Origin: Mycolicibacterium baixiangningiae
GTDB lineage: Bacteria; Actinomycetota; Actinomycetes; Mycobacteriales; Mycobacteriaceae
DNA: 64,000 nucleotides
Direction: 5' to 3'
Assembly (NCBI RefSeq): GCF_016313185.1
Contig: NZ_CP066218.1
Location: 1,116,001 to 1,180,000 of the forward strand
The first letter of the stretch is position 1. Every line of letters starts with the position of its first letter. This document shows positions 18,951-28,946 of this stretch, piece by piece. A program made the position numbers and the translations under genes. The notes below the pieces were generated by a model. That model had not been told where the DNA came from. It saw nothing but the letters and a program-made list of their open reading frames with translations, and made no database searches.

Positions 18951-19436
18951 GTGACCGGCGGCTCGCAGCACGGGCTTTCGCACCTCGACGAGTCCGGCGC
19001 GGCGCACATGGTCGACGTCAGCGCGAAGGACGCCACCAGACGCACCGCCGTCGCCGCGGGCACGCTGCACACCCGGCCCGACGTCGTCGCGATGATCGCG
19101 TCCGGCGGGCTACCGAAAGGTGACGCGCTCGCGACGGCGCGGGTGGCCGGCATCATGGCCGCCAAACGCACCAGCGACCTGATCCCGCTGTGCCATCAGC
19201 TGGCGCTGACCGGCGTGGACATCGACTTCGAGATCGGCGAGAGCCACGTGCGCATCACCGCGACCGTGCGCACCACCGACCGCACCGGCGTGGAGATGGA
19301 AGCGCTGACGGCGGTCAGCGTCGCCGCGCTCACGGTGTACGACATGCTCAAGGCGGTCGACCCCGCCGCCCGCATCGACGACATCGCGGTGCTGCGCAAA
19401 GAGGGCGGAAAGACCGGCACCTGGACGCGGACGTGA
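18951..19436 (+). CDS. moaC: Cyclic pyranopterin monophosphate synthase MoaC
   Basis: A 161-residue protein for the second step of molybdenum cofactor synthesis: with MoaA it makes cyclic pyranopterin monophosphate from GTP. Family motifs are the start [49 protein letters not shown], and [23 protein letters not shown] with the MEA region. It directly abuts the upstream small gene (stop 18948-18950, GTG 18951) and overlaps mog by four bases. The partner moaA lies 3 kb away on the opposite strand beyond rpfA. Confidence 0.95.
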   Translation: MTGGSQHGLSHLDESGAAHMVDVSAKDATRRTAVAAGTLHTRPDVVAMIASGGLPKGDALATARVAGIMAAKRTSDLIPLCHQLALTGVDIDFEIGESHVRITATVRTTDRTGVEMEALTAVSVAALTVYDMLKAVDPAARIDDIAVLRKEGGKTGTWTRT

Positions 19437-19912
19437 ATCGAGTCGGCCGTGTCGTCATCGCGTCCACCCGGGCCGCCGCGGCCGTCTACGAGGACCGGAC
19501 CGGCCCCCTTGTCGTCGACTGGCTGAACGCACGCGGTGTCCAGACGGCCGCTGCGGTCCTGGTGCCCGACGGCGCACCCGTCGAAGATGCCCTGCGCGCC
19601 GCGGTCACCGACGGCGTCGACGTGGTGATCACCTCCGGTGGCACCGGCATCTCGCCGACCGACGCCACCCCGCAGGCCACCGCCGCCGTCATCGACTACG
19701 AACTGCCCGGGCTGGCCGAGGCCATCCGGCGGGCGGGGCTGCCGAAGGTGCCGACCGCGGTGCTGTCGCGCGGCATCTGCGGTGTGGTCGGACGCACCCT
19801 GGTGGTGAACCTGCCCGGATCGCCCGGCGGCGTGAAGGACGGGCTGTCCGTGCTCGCCGACGTTCTCGACCACGCCCTGGATCAACTCGCCGGAAAGGAC
19901 CACCCGCGATGA
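19433..19912 (+). CDS. mog: Molybdopterin adenylyltransferase / MogA-MoaB family protein
   Basis: A 159-residue molybdopterin-binding protein of the MogA/MoaB family, which adenylylates molybdopterin before metal insertion. The core is plain: [21 protein letters not shown], then [23 protein letters not shown] with the conserved NLPGSPGG loop. The length matches Rv0865 (about 160). The GTG at 19433 gives a GTGA overlap with the moaC stop, and its own stop overlaps the moaE ATG, so the three genes are translationally coupled. Confidence 0.93.
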   Translation: MNRVGRVVIASTRAAAAVYEDRTGPLVVDWLNARGVQTAAAVLVPDGAPVEDALRAAVTDGVDVVITSGGTGISPTDATPQATAAVIDYELPGLAEAIRRAGLPKVPTAVLSRGICGVVGRTLVVNLPGSPGGVKDGLSVLADVLDHALDQLAGKDHPR

Positions 19913-20337
19913 CCGCCGTCGTGCTCCGCGCCGCAGTGACCGAACAGCCGATCGACCTGGCCGAGCACGAAGAGCTGGTGGCCCACGAATCCGCCGGTGC
20001 CGTCGTGAGTTTCGCCGGTGTCGTCCGCGACCACGACGGCGGGCGCGGCGTCACGCGGCTCGAGTACTCCGCGCACCCCAGCGCCGCACAGGTCCTCGCG
20101 GAGGTCGCCGCCGAACTCGCCGCCGAAACCGATGGTGTGCGCGCGATTGCCGTCAGCCACCGGGTGGGACCCCTCGAAATAGGCGACGCCGCCCTGGTGG
20201 CCGCTGTGGCAGCGGACCATCGCAGGGCGGCGTTCGACACCTGTTCCCGGCTCGTCGACGCCGTCAAGGACCGGATACCGGTGTGGAAACACCAGTTCTT
20301 CGGCGACGGCTCCGACGAGTGGGTGAACTCGGCCTGA
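19909..20337 (+). CDS. moaE: Molybdopterin synthase catalytic subunit MoaE
   Basis: A 142-residue large subunit of molybdopterin synthase, which uses the thiocarboxylated C-terminus of MoaD to put sulfur on cyclic pyranopterin monophosphate. Motifs include [56 protein letters not shown], and the C-terminal catalytic lysine area [16 protein letters not shown]. It overlaps mog by ATGA. A MoaD-type small subunit is encoded at 22119-22394 on the other strand, so both synthase subunits are in the window. Confidence 0.95.
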   Translation: MTAVVLRAAVTEQPIDLAEHEELVAHESAGAVVSFAGVVRDHDGGRGVTRLEYSAHPSAAQVLAEVAAELAAETDGVRAIAVSHRVGPLEIGDAALVAAVAADHRRAAFDTCSRLVDAVKDRIPVWKHQFFGDGSDEWVNSA

Positions 20338-20343
20338 CCCGAC

Positions 20344-21884
<1,541 letters not shown>

Positions 21885-22095
21885 CTCGGCGCTGCCGGGC
21901 GGGGCGGGCCAGATGATCTGGGTCGACTGGCCTGGGACAGAACGGTAACCGCTCACCGCGCACCCGTCACCTTTTCTCGACCTCGGCGTTTTCCGCTACA
22001 GCAAATCTTAAAAGGCCTCTAAAGGCGCAGGTTGGCTTGTTGTTTCCGCAGGTGTTCCCGACCGTGAACTACGCCATAGCCAGTTCGTGACCATT
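21885..22095 (-). promoter_or_regulatory. rpfA promoter and distal leader region
   Basis: This non-coding stretch is part of the 431-bp gap between rpfA and moaD. It is less G+C-rich than its surroundings. On the minus strand a -10-like TAAGAT (complement of 22005-22010) stands about 120 bases before the riboswitch, with a weak -35. That would give a leader of roughly 310 bases including the riboswitch. No open reading frame of note is present. Confidence 0.4.
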
Positions 22096-22118
22096 CCGTG
22101 ATGTGATATAAATCACGG
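22096..22118. promoter_or_regulatory. CRP-family binding site upstream of rpfA
   Basis: TGTGATATAAATCACG at 22102-22117 matches the CRP consensus TGTGA-N6-TCACA in all but the last base. The wider CCGTGAT...ATCACGG (22096-22118) makes a second overlapping inverted repeat. M. tuberculosis CRP (Rv3676) is established as a direct regulator of rpfA, which fits this position. The site touches the moaD stop codon at 22119. Confidence 0.82.
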
Positions 22119-22394
22119 TTATCCGCCCGCGAACGGGGGAAGTACATCGATCGTCTGCGCGTTGAGTAGCGCCATCCCCGGATTCCGGACGGCGACTCCG
22201 TCGCAGAGATACGAACACCGCGCCAGCACTCGGCTCAATTCCGGAGTGCGCGAAGCTAATTCGTCGACCAACGCCTGAACGGTGGTGCCTGGCGCAACGG
22301 TCAGCGTCTCGCCGTCGGTGCCTGCGGCCGCACGTGCGGCGGCGAAGAATCGGACCGCGACACGGATCGTCGTCGTGGTCGACACCTCACCCAC
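22119..22394 (-). CDS. moaD: Molybdopterin synthase sulfur-carrier subunit MoaD
   Basis: A 91-residue ubiquitin-like sulfur carrier. It has the beta-grasp pattern (IRVAVRFFAAARAAAGTDGETLTV... TVQALVDELASRTPEL) and ends in the obligatory Gly-Gly (PPFAGG), which is adenylated and thiocarboxylated. It pairs with MoaE of this window. The GTG at 22394 overlaps the moaA stop, so moaA-moaD are translationally coupled. GTG 22385, three codons in, is an alternative start. Confidence 0.92.
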   Translation of the reverse strand: MGEVSTTTTIRVAVRFFAAARAAAGTDGETLTVAPGTTVQALVDELASRTPELSRVLARCSYLCDGVAVRNPGMALLNAQTIDVLPPFAGG

Positions 22395-23439
22395 CGATCG
22401 CGCTCATCGGCCGGTCGGGCTGCTCGAAGCCCTCGTCGTTGATACCGTGGCCGGCAGCTTTCGTCCACATCGCGGCACGCCACGCCTGCTCGATCGCGTC
22501 GTCGTCGGCGCCGCTACGCAACAGCCGCCGCAGATCGCTCTCCTCGCGCGCGAACAGACAGTTGCGCACCTGGCCGTCGGCAGTGAGCCGGGTCCTGTCA
22601 CACGCCGCGCAGAACGCCTCGGACACCGACGCGATCACCCCGACCGTCGACGTACCGCCGTCGACCCGCCACAGCTGGGCCGGGGCCGACCCACGCGGCT
22701 TCGAGTCGGGTGTCAGCGTGAAGTGCCTGCGCAGGGCGGCCAGGATGCCGGCCGCCTCCAGCGAGCGTCCGCGCTGCCACTGATGTTCGGCGTCGAGCGG
22801 CATCTGCTCGATGATGCGCAGTTGGTAGCCGTGATCGAGGCAGAAGCGCAGCAGCGAGATCGCGTCGTCGAGGCCGGTGACGGGGTCGAGGACGGCGTTG
22901 ACCTTGACCGGTGTCAGGCCGGCCTCCTTGGCCGCGGCCAGCCCGGCGAGGACGTCGTGAAGCCGGTCGCGGCGGGTGATGCGCGCGAAGTGGGCGGCGT
23001 CGACGCTGTCGAGTGAGACGTTGACCCGGTCCAGGCCGGCGTCTTTGAGTGCCTGTGCCCGCCGCGCGAGACCGAGACCGTTGGTGGTCATCGCCATCTC
23101 CGGGCGCGGGCGCAGCGCACCGGTCGCGGCCACCACGTCCTCCAGGTGGCGCACCACCAGCGGTTCACCGCCGGTGAAGCGCACGTTGGTGATGCCAAGG
23201 CGGGTCACCGCGATGCGCAAGAGCCGGGTCAGTTCGTCGGCGCGCAGGAGTTGTTCGCCCGGCAGCCAGTTCAGGCCCTCGGCGGGCATGCAGTACGTGC
23301 AGCGCAGATTGCAGCGGTCGGTCAGCGATACGCGCAGGTCGGTGGCGATCCGGCCGAAGGTGTCGACCAGCGGTCCGGTCGTGGGCATGCCGGCGGCCGG
23401 CCGTTGGATGGTCGGGACGCCGAGCGCGGTCACGGTCAC
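22387..23439 (-). CDS. moaA: GTP 3',8-cyclase MoaA
   Basis: A 350-residue radical S-adenosylmethionine enzyme for the first committed step of molybdenum cofactor synthesis. The N-terminal cluster motif is CNLRCTYC (C43, C47, C50). RFTGGEPL follows, and the C-terminal substrate cluster is CAACDRTRLTADGQVRNC. The frame remains open far upstream, but the GTG at 23439 forms a GTGA overlap with the preceding YccF gene and gives a family-like N-terminus. The C-terminus (DRPMSAIGG) keeps the Gly-Gly tail that matters for activity in MoaA. It forms an operon with YccF upstream and moaD downstream. Confidence 0.94.
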   Translation of the reverse strand: MTVTALGVPTIQRPAAGMPTTGPLVDTFGRIATDLRVSLTDRCNLRCTYCMPAEGLNWLPGEQLLRADELTRLLRIAVTRLGITNVRFTGGEPLVVRHLEDVVAATGALRPRPEMAMTTNGLGLARRAQALKDAGLDRVNVSLDSVDAAHFARITRRDRLHDVLAGLAAAKEAGLTPVKVNAVLDPVTGLDDAISLLRFCLDHGYQLRIIEQMPLDAEHQWQRGRSLEAAGILAALRRHFTLTPDSKPRGSAPAQLWRVDGGTSTVGVIASVSEAFCAACDRTRLTADGQVRNCLFAREESDLRRLLRSGADDDAIEQAWRAAMWTKAAGHGINDEGFEQPDRPMSAIGG

Positions 23440-23840
23440 GCGGCGGCTCGCATGGCGGGCACCGGCGGGTCGACAGGGACGATCTCCTTGCCGAGCGGCA
23501 CCAGCGAGACCGGGATGAGTTTGAGGTTGGCCAGCGCGAGGGGGATGCCGATGATCGTGACGGCCATCGCCGCCGCGCTGATGATGTGGCCGATCGCGAG
23601 CCAGATGCCGAACAGCAGCACCCAGATGACGTTGCCGACGACCGCGCCCGGACGGGGACCCGGCTTCTCGACGATGGTGCGGCCGAACGGCCACAACGCG
23701 TACGACGCGATGCGGAACGCGGCGAACCCGAACGGGATGGTGATGATGAGGACGAAGCAGAGGATCCCCGCCACCGCGTAACCCAGCGCGAGCCACAGGC
23801 CTCCGAAGATCAACCAGATGACGTTGAGTAGTACTCGCAT
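23436..23840 (-). CDS. YccF-domain inner membrane protein (Rv0870c-like)
   Basis: A 134-residue protein made of two YccF repeats, each with a hydrophobic hairpin: NVIWLIFGGLWLALGYAVAG and NVIWVLLFGIWLAIGHIISA, followed by ITIPFG/IIGIPLA turns. About four membrane segments are expected. The family is of unknown function. It is the first gene of the YccF-moaA-moaD run and is divergent from cspB (153 bp between starts). Confidence 0.85.
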   Translation of the reverse strand: MRVLLNVIWLIFGGLWLALGYAVAGILCFVLIITIPFGFAAFRIASYALWPFGRTIVEKPGPRPGAVVGNVIWVLLFGIWLAIGHIISAAAMAVTIIGIPLALANLKLIPVSLVPLGKEIVPVDPPVPAMRAAA

Positions 23841-23915
23841 ATCGGGCGCACTTCTTCCTGCAGCGGTGGGACAAAGCCTACCGATAAGGGTGTGAAGGCG
23901 CGGGATGAGTCCGAG

Positions 23916-23954
23916 TAGGATCGGCGTCGACGCGTCCCGGCGCAACCGGGACGC
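23916..23954 (+). promoter_or_regulatory. cspB promoter -10 and leader hairpin
   Basis: TAGGAT at 23916-23921 is a good -10 for cspB. About ten bases later a perfect 9-bp stem (GCGTCCCGG, loop CGCAA, CCGGGACGC; 23932-23954) is followed by TTTCCTTA. If transcription starts near 23928, the hairpin stands at the very 5' end of a leader of about 65 bases. It looks like an attenuator or an RNA-stability element. Confidence 0.5.
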
Positions 23955-23993
23955 TTTCCTTATGTGGTGCGAGACGACGAGCAGGTGACGACA

Positions 23994-24413
23994 GTGCCGA
24001 CCGGCAAGGTGAAGTGGTACGACGCCGAAAAGGGCTTCGGCTTTCTGTCCCAGGAGGACGGTGAGGACGTGTACGTCCGGTCCTCGGCGTTGCCCGCGGG
24101 TGTCGAGGGGCTCAAGGCGGGCCAGCGCGTCGAGTTCGGCGTTGCCGCGGGACGGCGCGGGCCGCAGGCGCTGAGCCTCACGTTGATCGATCCGCCGCCG
24201 AGTCTGAGCAAGACCCGCCGCGAGTCAGAGCGCGCCGAGCGACCCGAGCACAAGCACAGCCCCGACGAACTGCACGGCATGATCGGCGACCTCATCACCC
24301 TGCTGGAGAGTGCGATTCAGCCGGACCTGCAGAAGGGTCGCTACCCCGACCGGAAGGTCACGCGCCGGGTGTCGGAGGTCGTGAAGGCCGTCGCCCGCGA
24401 ACTCGACGCCTGA
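23994..24413 (+). CDS. cspB: Cold-shock-domain protein CspB with C-terminal extension
   Basis: A 139-residue protein whose first 65 residues are a cold-shock OB-fold: [20 protein letters not shown] holds RNP1 (KGFGFL) and [10 protein letters not shown] covers RNP2. Unlike classical 67-residue cold-shock proteins it continues with a linker ([23 protein letters not shown]) and a conserved helical tail ending [18 protein letters not shown]. This two-part form matches Rv0871. It binds single-stranded nucleic acid and would act as an RNA chaperone. The GTG at 23994 matches the family start; a 10-residue extension is open upstream but looks unconserved. Confidence 0.9.
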   Translation: MPTGKVKWYDAEKGFGFLSQEDGEDVYVRSSALPAGVEGLKAGQRVEFGVAAGRRGPQALSLTLIDPPPSLSKTRRESERAERPEHKHSPDELHGMIGDLITLLESAIQPDLQKGRYPDRKVTRRVSEVVKAVARELDA

Positions 24414-24439
24414 GTCTTCGTGCCGGGCACACTCAAGCC

Positions 24440-25444
24440 ATGAGCTATGTCGCCGGCGGAGGCGAGTTCAACCGCGACACCGCCTACATCGAAACCCGCA
24501 TCACCGCCGACGGTCGCGACGGCTATCCGGTCGAACCGGGGCGGTACCGCTTGATCGTCGCGCGGGCCTGCCCGTGGGCGAACCGCACCATCATCGTCCG
24601 GCGACTGCTGGGCCTCGAGGACGTGCTGTCCATCGGCTTCTGCGGACCCACACACGACGAGCGCAGCTGGACCTTCGACCTGGACCCCGACGGCGTCGAC
24701 CCGGTGCTGAAGATCCCGCGGCTGCAGGACGCCTACTTCAAGCGGTTCCCCGACTACGCCAAGGGGATCACGGTGCCCGCGGTCGTCGAGGTGTCGACGG
24801 GCCAGGTGGTCACCAACGACTTCCCGCAGATCACCCTCGACTTCTCGACGGAGTGGACGCAGTATCACCGCGACGGTGCGCCCGACCTCTATCCCGAGAA
24901 GCATCGCGACGAGATCGACGAGGTGGCCCAGCGCATCTACACCGAGGTCAACAACGGCGTCTACCGGTGCGGTTTCGCCGGTTCACAGCGTGCGTACGAG
25001 AAGGCCTACGACCGGCTGTTCACCGCGCTGGACTGGCTGGAGGACCGACTGAGCGGTCAGCGTTTCCTCGTCGGCGACACCATCACCGAGGCCGACGTCC
25101 GGCTCTTCACGACGCTCGCGCGCTTCGACCCCGTCTACCACGGGCACTTCAAGTGCAATCGCGCCAAGTTGTCGGAGATGCCCGCGCTGTGGGGATATGC
25201 CCGTGACCTGTTCCAGACCCCGGGCTTCGGCGACACCACCGACTTCGTGCAGATCAAACAGCACTACTACATCGTGCACACCGACATCAACCCGACGAAG
25301 GTCGTGCCCAAAGGCCCCGACCTCGCCAACTGGCTGACCGCGCATGGACGGGAAGCATTGGGCGGCAGACCTTTCGGCGACGGCACTCCGCCGGGGCCGA
25401 CGCGCGAGGGCGAGCGGGTGCCCGCCGACCACACTCCGCTCTAG
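24440..25444 (+). CDS. Xi-class glutathione S-transferase-like protein (glutathionyl-hydroquinone reductase family)
   Basis: A 334-residue protein of the xi-class GST family, which uses an active-site cysteine to reduce S-thiolated hydroquinones. The thioredoxin-fold domain shows the family motif ARACPWANR with C44 as the likely catalytic cysteine, and VPAVVEVSTGQVVTNDFPQI as the cis-proline/Asn-Asp region. The helical domain begins near residue 160 (NNGVYRCGFAGSQ, then DWLEDRLSGQRFLVGDTITEADVRLF). Mycobacteria make mycothiol rather than glutathione, so the physiological thiol is uncertain. The stop overlaps the convergent DUF2771 gene by four bases (CTAG). Confidence 0.87.
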   Translation: MSYVAGGGEFNRDTAYIETRITADGRDGYPVEPGRYRLIVARACPWANRTIIVRRLLGLEDVLSIGFCGPTHDERSWTFDLDPDGVDPVLKIPRLQDAYFKRFPDYAKGITVPAVVEVSTGQVVTNDFPQITLDFSTEWTQYHRDGAPDLYPEKHRDEIDEVAQRIYTEVNNGVYRCGFAGSQRAYEKAYDRLFTALDWLEDRLSGQRFLVGDTITEADVRLFTTLARFDPVYHGHFKCNRAKLSEMPALWGYARDLFQTPGFGDTTDFVQIKQHYYIVHTDINPTKVVPKGPDLANWLTAHGREALGGRPFGDGTPPGPTREGERVPADHTPL

Positions 25445-25929
25445 CGCCACACCATGCGGATGGACCACTCCGCATGGGGAATCTCGAACACCTCGCCCGC
25501 CTCGTCCTGCACCAGCGTCACCAGCTGCACGGCGATACCGGTGAGCCGCCCACGCTGCGGGTCGACGGTCGGGATCGTGACCGCGAGCCGGGTCTCGGGC
25601 CGGAATAGCGATTCGGTGGTGTTGGCCGGGTCTTCGTACACCTGCAGCAGCCGCCACGGCGCCTCGGCGATCGCCGACGGGACCGACAGCTGCACCGGAT
25701 CGCGCTCGTCGACCTCGAGCTCACCCTGCTGGCCGGCCGGCATGCAGTCGGTGGGGTCGATGACGTCGCAGAACTGATAGGGCCCGACACGGGTCGATTC
25801 CCCGCGTGAGTAGGCGCTGATCTCCGGTAGCGCGGGCTCGTGGTCGCGGGTGAGCTGCCAGACCATCGCCGCCGTGAGCGCAGTCGCCAGCACTGCGACG
25901 GCCGCCAGCACGGCCAGGACGCGCTTCAC
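25441..25929 (-). CDS. DUF2771-type membrane-anchored/exported protein (Rv0875c-like)
   Basis: A 162-residue protein, the length I recall for Rv0875c. After a short basic start (MKRVLA) comes one hydrophobic segment (VLAAVAVLATALTAAMVWQL) that is either a signal peptide or an anchor. The extracytoplasmic part has two cysteines close together (YQFCDVIDPTDCMPAG) and a beta-rich body. No enzymatic motif is seen. The GTG at 25929 overlaps the stop of the upstream MFS gene (GTGA), so the two are coupled. Confidence 0.8.
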   Translation of the reverse strand: MKRVLAVLAAVAVLATALTAAMVWQLTRDHEPALPEISAYSRGESTRVGPYQFCDVIDPTDCMPAGQQGELEVDERDPVQLSVPSAIAEAPWRLLQVYEDPANTTESLFRPETRLAVTIPTVDPQRGRLTGIAVQLVTLVQDEAGEVFEIPHAEWSIRMVWR

Positions 25930-27611
25930 TCGTTCGTCACCCCGGCGGTGTCGGAGCGACGGCCTTCCTGTTCGGCCAGCACCGGACGGTTTCCGCCGAA
26001 CCCTGGTATCAGCGATTCGCCGCGGTAACTCACCACGGTCTGCGCCAGCCCGAGAATCAACACGGCCGTGATCGTAGTGAAGCCGATCCACAGGTCGGTG
26101 TAGATGAGCACCCCGGTCGCCCCGCCGGCGACCCAGGCGAGCTGCAGCAGCGATTCCGAACGGCCGAACGCCGAGGCCCGCGACTCCTCGGGCAGGTCGT
26201 CCTGCAGCGAGGCGTCCAGCGACGCCTTCGCGATCGCGCTCGCCCCCGAAGTGATCAGCGTGGCGACCGCAGCGACCAGCAGATTGCCGGTCACGGCGGT
26301 CAACAGGGCCGCAGCCGTCACCGCGGTGGCCGCGCGCACCACCAGTCGCGCCGGATGACCCAATTGGAGCCGCGCGCTGGTCATGTTGCCGATGAAATTG
26401 CCCACCGCGGCGGCGGCGCCGATCAGGCCGAGGATGCGCAGCTGTTCCCAGCCGGTGGCGTCGTGCGATTTCGCCACGAACGCCGGGTAGAGGAACAGGA
26501 AACCGACCATCACCTTGATCGTGCAGTTGCCCCACAGCGCCGTGATGGTGTTGCGTCCCAGCGGTTGACGGGCCTTACCGGAACGCTCCGACGGCGGATC
26601 GCGGCGCAGGCCGGTGCTGCCGCCGTGATAGCTCAGCGTCGCGGGGACCTCACCGGCGGTGACCTCCACCCACTTGGGGATCCGCATCGACAGCGCCGCC
26701 CCCGCGACGGTCGCCGCCACGAGCACGTACAGCGCCCCGGGGAGGTGGAACAGGTTGAGCAGGTATTCCGCACCGGCCGCGACACCGCCGCCGACCACGG
26801 TGCCGCCCAACAGCCCGAACGTCGTCAGCCGGGAGTTGACCCGCACCAGGTCGATGCTCGGGGGCAGCACACGCGGGGTGACGGCGCTGCGGAGCACGGA
26901 GAACGATTTCGACAGCACCATCATCCCGAGCGCACACGGGTAGAGCACCCACGACTGATAGCTGCCGGTCACGCCGTCGTAGTTCGCGATCAGCAGCACG
27001 ACCAGCGCGGTACGCGCGAGGAACGACGCGGCCAGCGCGACGCGGCGGCCGTGCTGCAACCGGTCGAGGGCCGGGCCGATGAGCGGGGCGATCACCGCGA
27101 ACGGCGCGATGGTGATCAGCAGGTAGAGCGCGACCTTGCTCTTGCTCTCCCCGCTGGCCGCGGCGAAGAACAGCGTGTTGGCCAGCGCCACCGCCATCGC
27201 GGCGTCGACGGCGAAGTTGGCCACCACCGGCCACGTCAGCGCCGTCAGCCCGGACTTGTCGGCACCGTCGGCGGTCGCGGCCCGGTGCACCAGGCCGTAC
27301 ATCTTCGACCCCATCTCGCGGCTGCGCTGTGCCGCGGCGCGGGTGACGGTGACCTTCCCCGTGCCGGCGCCCGGCGGCGGTTCGTACTGGTAGCCCGAGG
27401 GCGACGGTTCGTCCAGCGGGGGCAACCACCGGTTCGCGCTCGGCACGGACTGCCTGCGCTGACGGCCGTAGGACCCACCGTCGCTGGGGTAGTTCGCCAT
27501 CCCGGGATGGTCATGGCCCGCGGGCGGCCGGGGCGGGTAATAACGGGCGTCGCGCCGGAAATCTCCGTCACTCTCATCACGTCCGCCGGCCACGTCATGA
27601 TTCTCCCCCAT
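25926..27611 (-). CDS. MFS-type membrane transporter (Rv0876c-like)
   Basis: A 561-residue membrane protein with a long, soluble, Pro/Gly/Arg-rich N-terminus (about 1-100) followed by about 12 membrane segments. MFS-like features include the LIGPALDRLQHGRRVALAASF loop, the polar central loop with GEVPATLSYHGGSTGLRRDPP, and a second half starting around NCTIKVMVGFLFLYPAF. The substrate is unknown. The N-terminal tail (MGENHDVAGGRDESDGDFRRDARYY...) is unusual for the family and may be a regulatory or interaction region. The downstream DUF2771 gene overlaps the stop. The ATG is on the opposite strand to, and 71 bp from, the DUF3027 gene start. Confidence 0.82.
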   Translation of the reverse strand: MGENHDVAGGRDESDGDFRRDARYYPPRPPAGHDHPGMANYPSDGGSYGRQRRQSVPSANRWLPPLDEPSPSGYQYEPPPGAGTGKVTVTRAAAQRSREMGSKMYGLVHRAATADGADKSGLTALTWPVVANFAVDAAMAVALANTLFFAAASGESKSKVALYLLITIAPFAVIAPLIGPALDRLQHGRRVALAASFLARTALVVLLIANYDGVTGSYQSWVLYPCALGMMVLSKSFSVLRSAVTPRVLPPSIDLVRVNSRLTTFGLLGGTVVGGGVAAGAEYLLNLFHLPGALYVLVAATVAGAALSMRIPKWVEVTAGEVPATLSYHGGSTGLRRDPPSERSGKARQPLGRNTITALWGNCTIKVMVGFLFLYPAFVAKSHDATGWEQLRILGLIGAAAAVGNFIGNMTSARLQLGHPARLVVRAATAVTAAALLTAVTGNLLVAAVATLITSGASAIAKASLDASLQDDLPEESRASAFGRSESLLQLAWVAGGATGVLIYTDLWIGFTTITAVLILGLAQTVVSYRGESLIPGFGGNRPVLAEQEGRRSDTAGVTNE

Positions 27612-27681
27612 GGCACCGACTGCTACCCGTCAGCCGACCGGTGTGGCTTTCCGGTATCGCTCTGCGGCACTATGGGACGCG

Positions 27682-28455
27682 ATGGACAGCGTCACTGACA
27701 CCGCCGCAGAACTGGCGCAACGCCCTGCCGACCTCGAAGCGGTGCTGATGGGCGCCGTGGATCTGGCGCGCGCCGCGCTGGTGGAGCTCATCGGACACGA
27801 CACGATAGGCGAGTACCTCGGCGCCTCATTCGAGGACCCGACCTCGGCCACCCACCGATTCCTGGCCGATATGCCCGGCTACCGAGGGTGGCAGTGGGCC
27901 GTCGTCGTCGCGGCGTATCCCGGCTCGGAGCAGGCCACGATCAGCGAGCTGGTGCTGGTCCCGGGCCCGACGGCGCTGCTGGCCCCCAAGTGGGTGCCCT
28001 GGCATGAGCGGGTGCGCCCCGGAGACCTCGGCCCCGGCGATCTTCTCGCGCCACCACCCGAGGATCCCCGGCTGGTGCCCGGTTACGTCGCCACCGGCGA
28101 CCCGCAGGTCGACGAGACCGCCGCGGAAGTGGGCTTCGGCCGTCGGCAGGTTCTCAGCCGGTGGGGACGCCTCGACGCCGCGCAGCGCTGGCACGACGGC
28201 GAGTTCGGCCCCGGTTCGGCGATGGCGCGCTCGACGAAGCGGGTCTGCCGGGACTGCGGCTTCTACCTGCCGCTGTCCGGTTCGCTCGGGGTCATGTTCG
28301 GGGTGTGTGCGAACGAGATGTCGGCCGACGGCCACGTCGTCGACTCGGAGTACGGCTGCGGTGCGCATTCGGACACCCCGGCGCCCCAGGGTGCCGGTTC
28401 GCCGCTGTACGACCCGTACGACGACGGTGTCGTCGACGTCGCCGAGAAAGACTGA
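27682..28455 (+). CDS. DUF3027 protein with a C-terminal cysteine cluster (Rv0877-like)
   Basis: A 257-residue conserved actinobacterial protein of unknown function. Most of the protein is soluble (MDSVTDTAAELAQRP at the start, LGPTALLAPKWVPWHERVRPGDLGPGD in the middle, in part). The C-terminal region carries a probable metal site: CRDCGFYLPL, then GVCANEMSADG and YGCGAHSD, giving a CxxC...C...C spacing. I chose ATG 27682; an ATG at 27610 would add 24 residues but overlaps the start codon of the divergent MFS gene. The stop is directly followed by the convergent SRPBCC stop. Confidence 0.78.
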   Translation: MDSVTDTAAELAQRPADLEAVLMGAVDLARAALVELIGHDTIGEYLGASFEDPTSATHRFLADMPGYRGWQWAVVVAAYPGSEQATISELVLVPGPTALLAPKWVPWHERVRPGDLGPGDLLAPPPEDPRLVPGYVATGDPQVDETAAEVGFGRRQVLSRWGRLDAAQRWHDGEFGPGSAMARSTKRVCRDCGFYLPLSGSLGVMFGVCANEMSADGHVVDSEYGCGAHSDTPAPQGAGSPLYDPYDDGVVDVAEKD

Positions 28456-28908
28456 CTAACTCTCCGCTGCGGCCTTGATCCTGCCCAGCGATTCGTTCAT
28501 CCCCGCGACGAGTTCCTGCTCGAAACTCGGCACACCGCCCATCAGTTTGTCGACCGCCATGTTCGACACCGCGGTCACACCGTTCTCGGCGTTGCGGGTC
28601 TCGACCAGCCGGGTTCCGGTGGCCGTGGGTTCGAGTTCGTAGCTCCACACCGTCTTGTTGGCGTCCACGCGGAACGCCACCTTCTTCTCCGGGACGACCT
28701 CGGTGATGGTGCAGGTGGTCGGCCAGACCAAGCGGTTGCGCCGGTTGAGGTTGATCGTCCTGGTGCCCGGCCGCAGCGGGCCGAGCGGCTTCATGACGCG
28801 GCACTGCGGGCTCCACTGCGGCATCCGGCGCAGATCGGAGACCAGCGACCAGACCTTGGCCACCGGGGCGTCGATGTCGATCTCTGCGTGCAGCAGTGGT
28901 GCGGCCAT
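28456..28908 (-). CDS. SRPBCC-family protein
   Basis: A 150-residue START-like/SRPBCC protein: LLHAEIDIDAPVAKVWSLVSDLRRMPQWSPQCR is the classic first strand and helix, strands run through FRVDANKTVWSYELEPTATGTRLVETR, and a C-terminal helix closes the cavity (SFEQELVAGMNESLGRIKAAAES, in part). Binding of a hydrophobic small molecule is likely from the family; the ligand is unknown. The ATG at 28908 is chosen because the fold begins there. A DUF2530 gene is 38 bp upstream on the same strand. Confidence 0.82.
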   Translation of the reverse strand: MAAPLLHAEIDIDAPVAKVWSLVSDLRRMPQWSPQCRVMKPLGPLRPGTRTINLNRRNRLVWPTTCTITEVVPEKKVAFRVDANKTVWSYELEPTATGTRLVETRNAENGVTAVSNMAVDKLMGGVPSFEQELVAGMNESLGRIKAAAES

Positions 28909-28946
28909 GCGTCCTCCTACGAAGGGTCGGGCGGCTGGAGAACGGC

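Noticed and set aside
25441..25444. Overlapping stops of the GST-like and DUF2771 genes
   Set aside because: CTAG stop overlaps between convergent genes also occur at 1529-1532 in this window and are routine in compact genomes.
27610..27681. Longer start for the DUF3027 protein at ATG 27610
   Set aside because: The start would overlap the ATG of the divergent MFS gene and add residues with no family resemblance; ATG 27682 is preferred, though not proven.
26355..27698. A 447-codon plus-strand frame opposite the MFS gene
   Set aside because: Its composition (Arg, Gly, Gln, His-rich without hydrophobic pattern) is that of a shadow frame in G+C-rich DNA; the minus-strand MFS protein has clear membrane segments.
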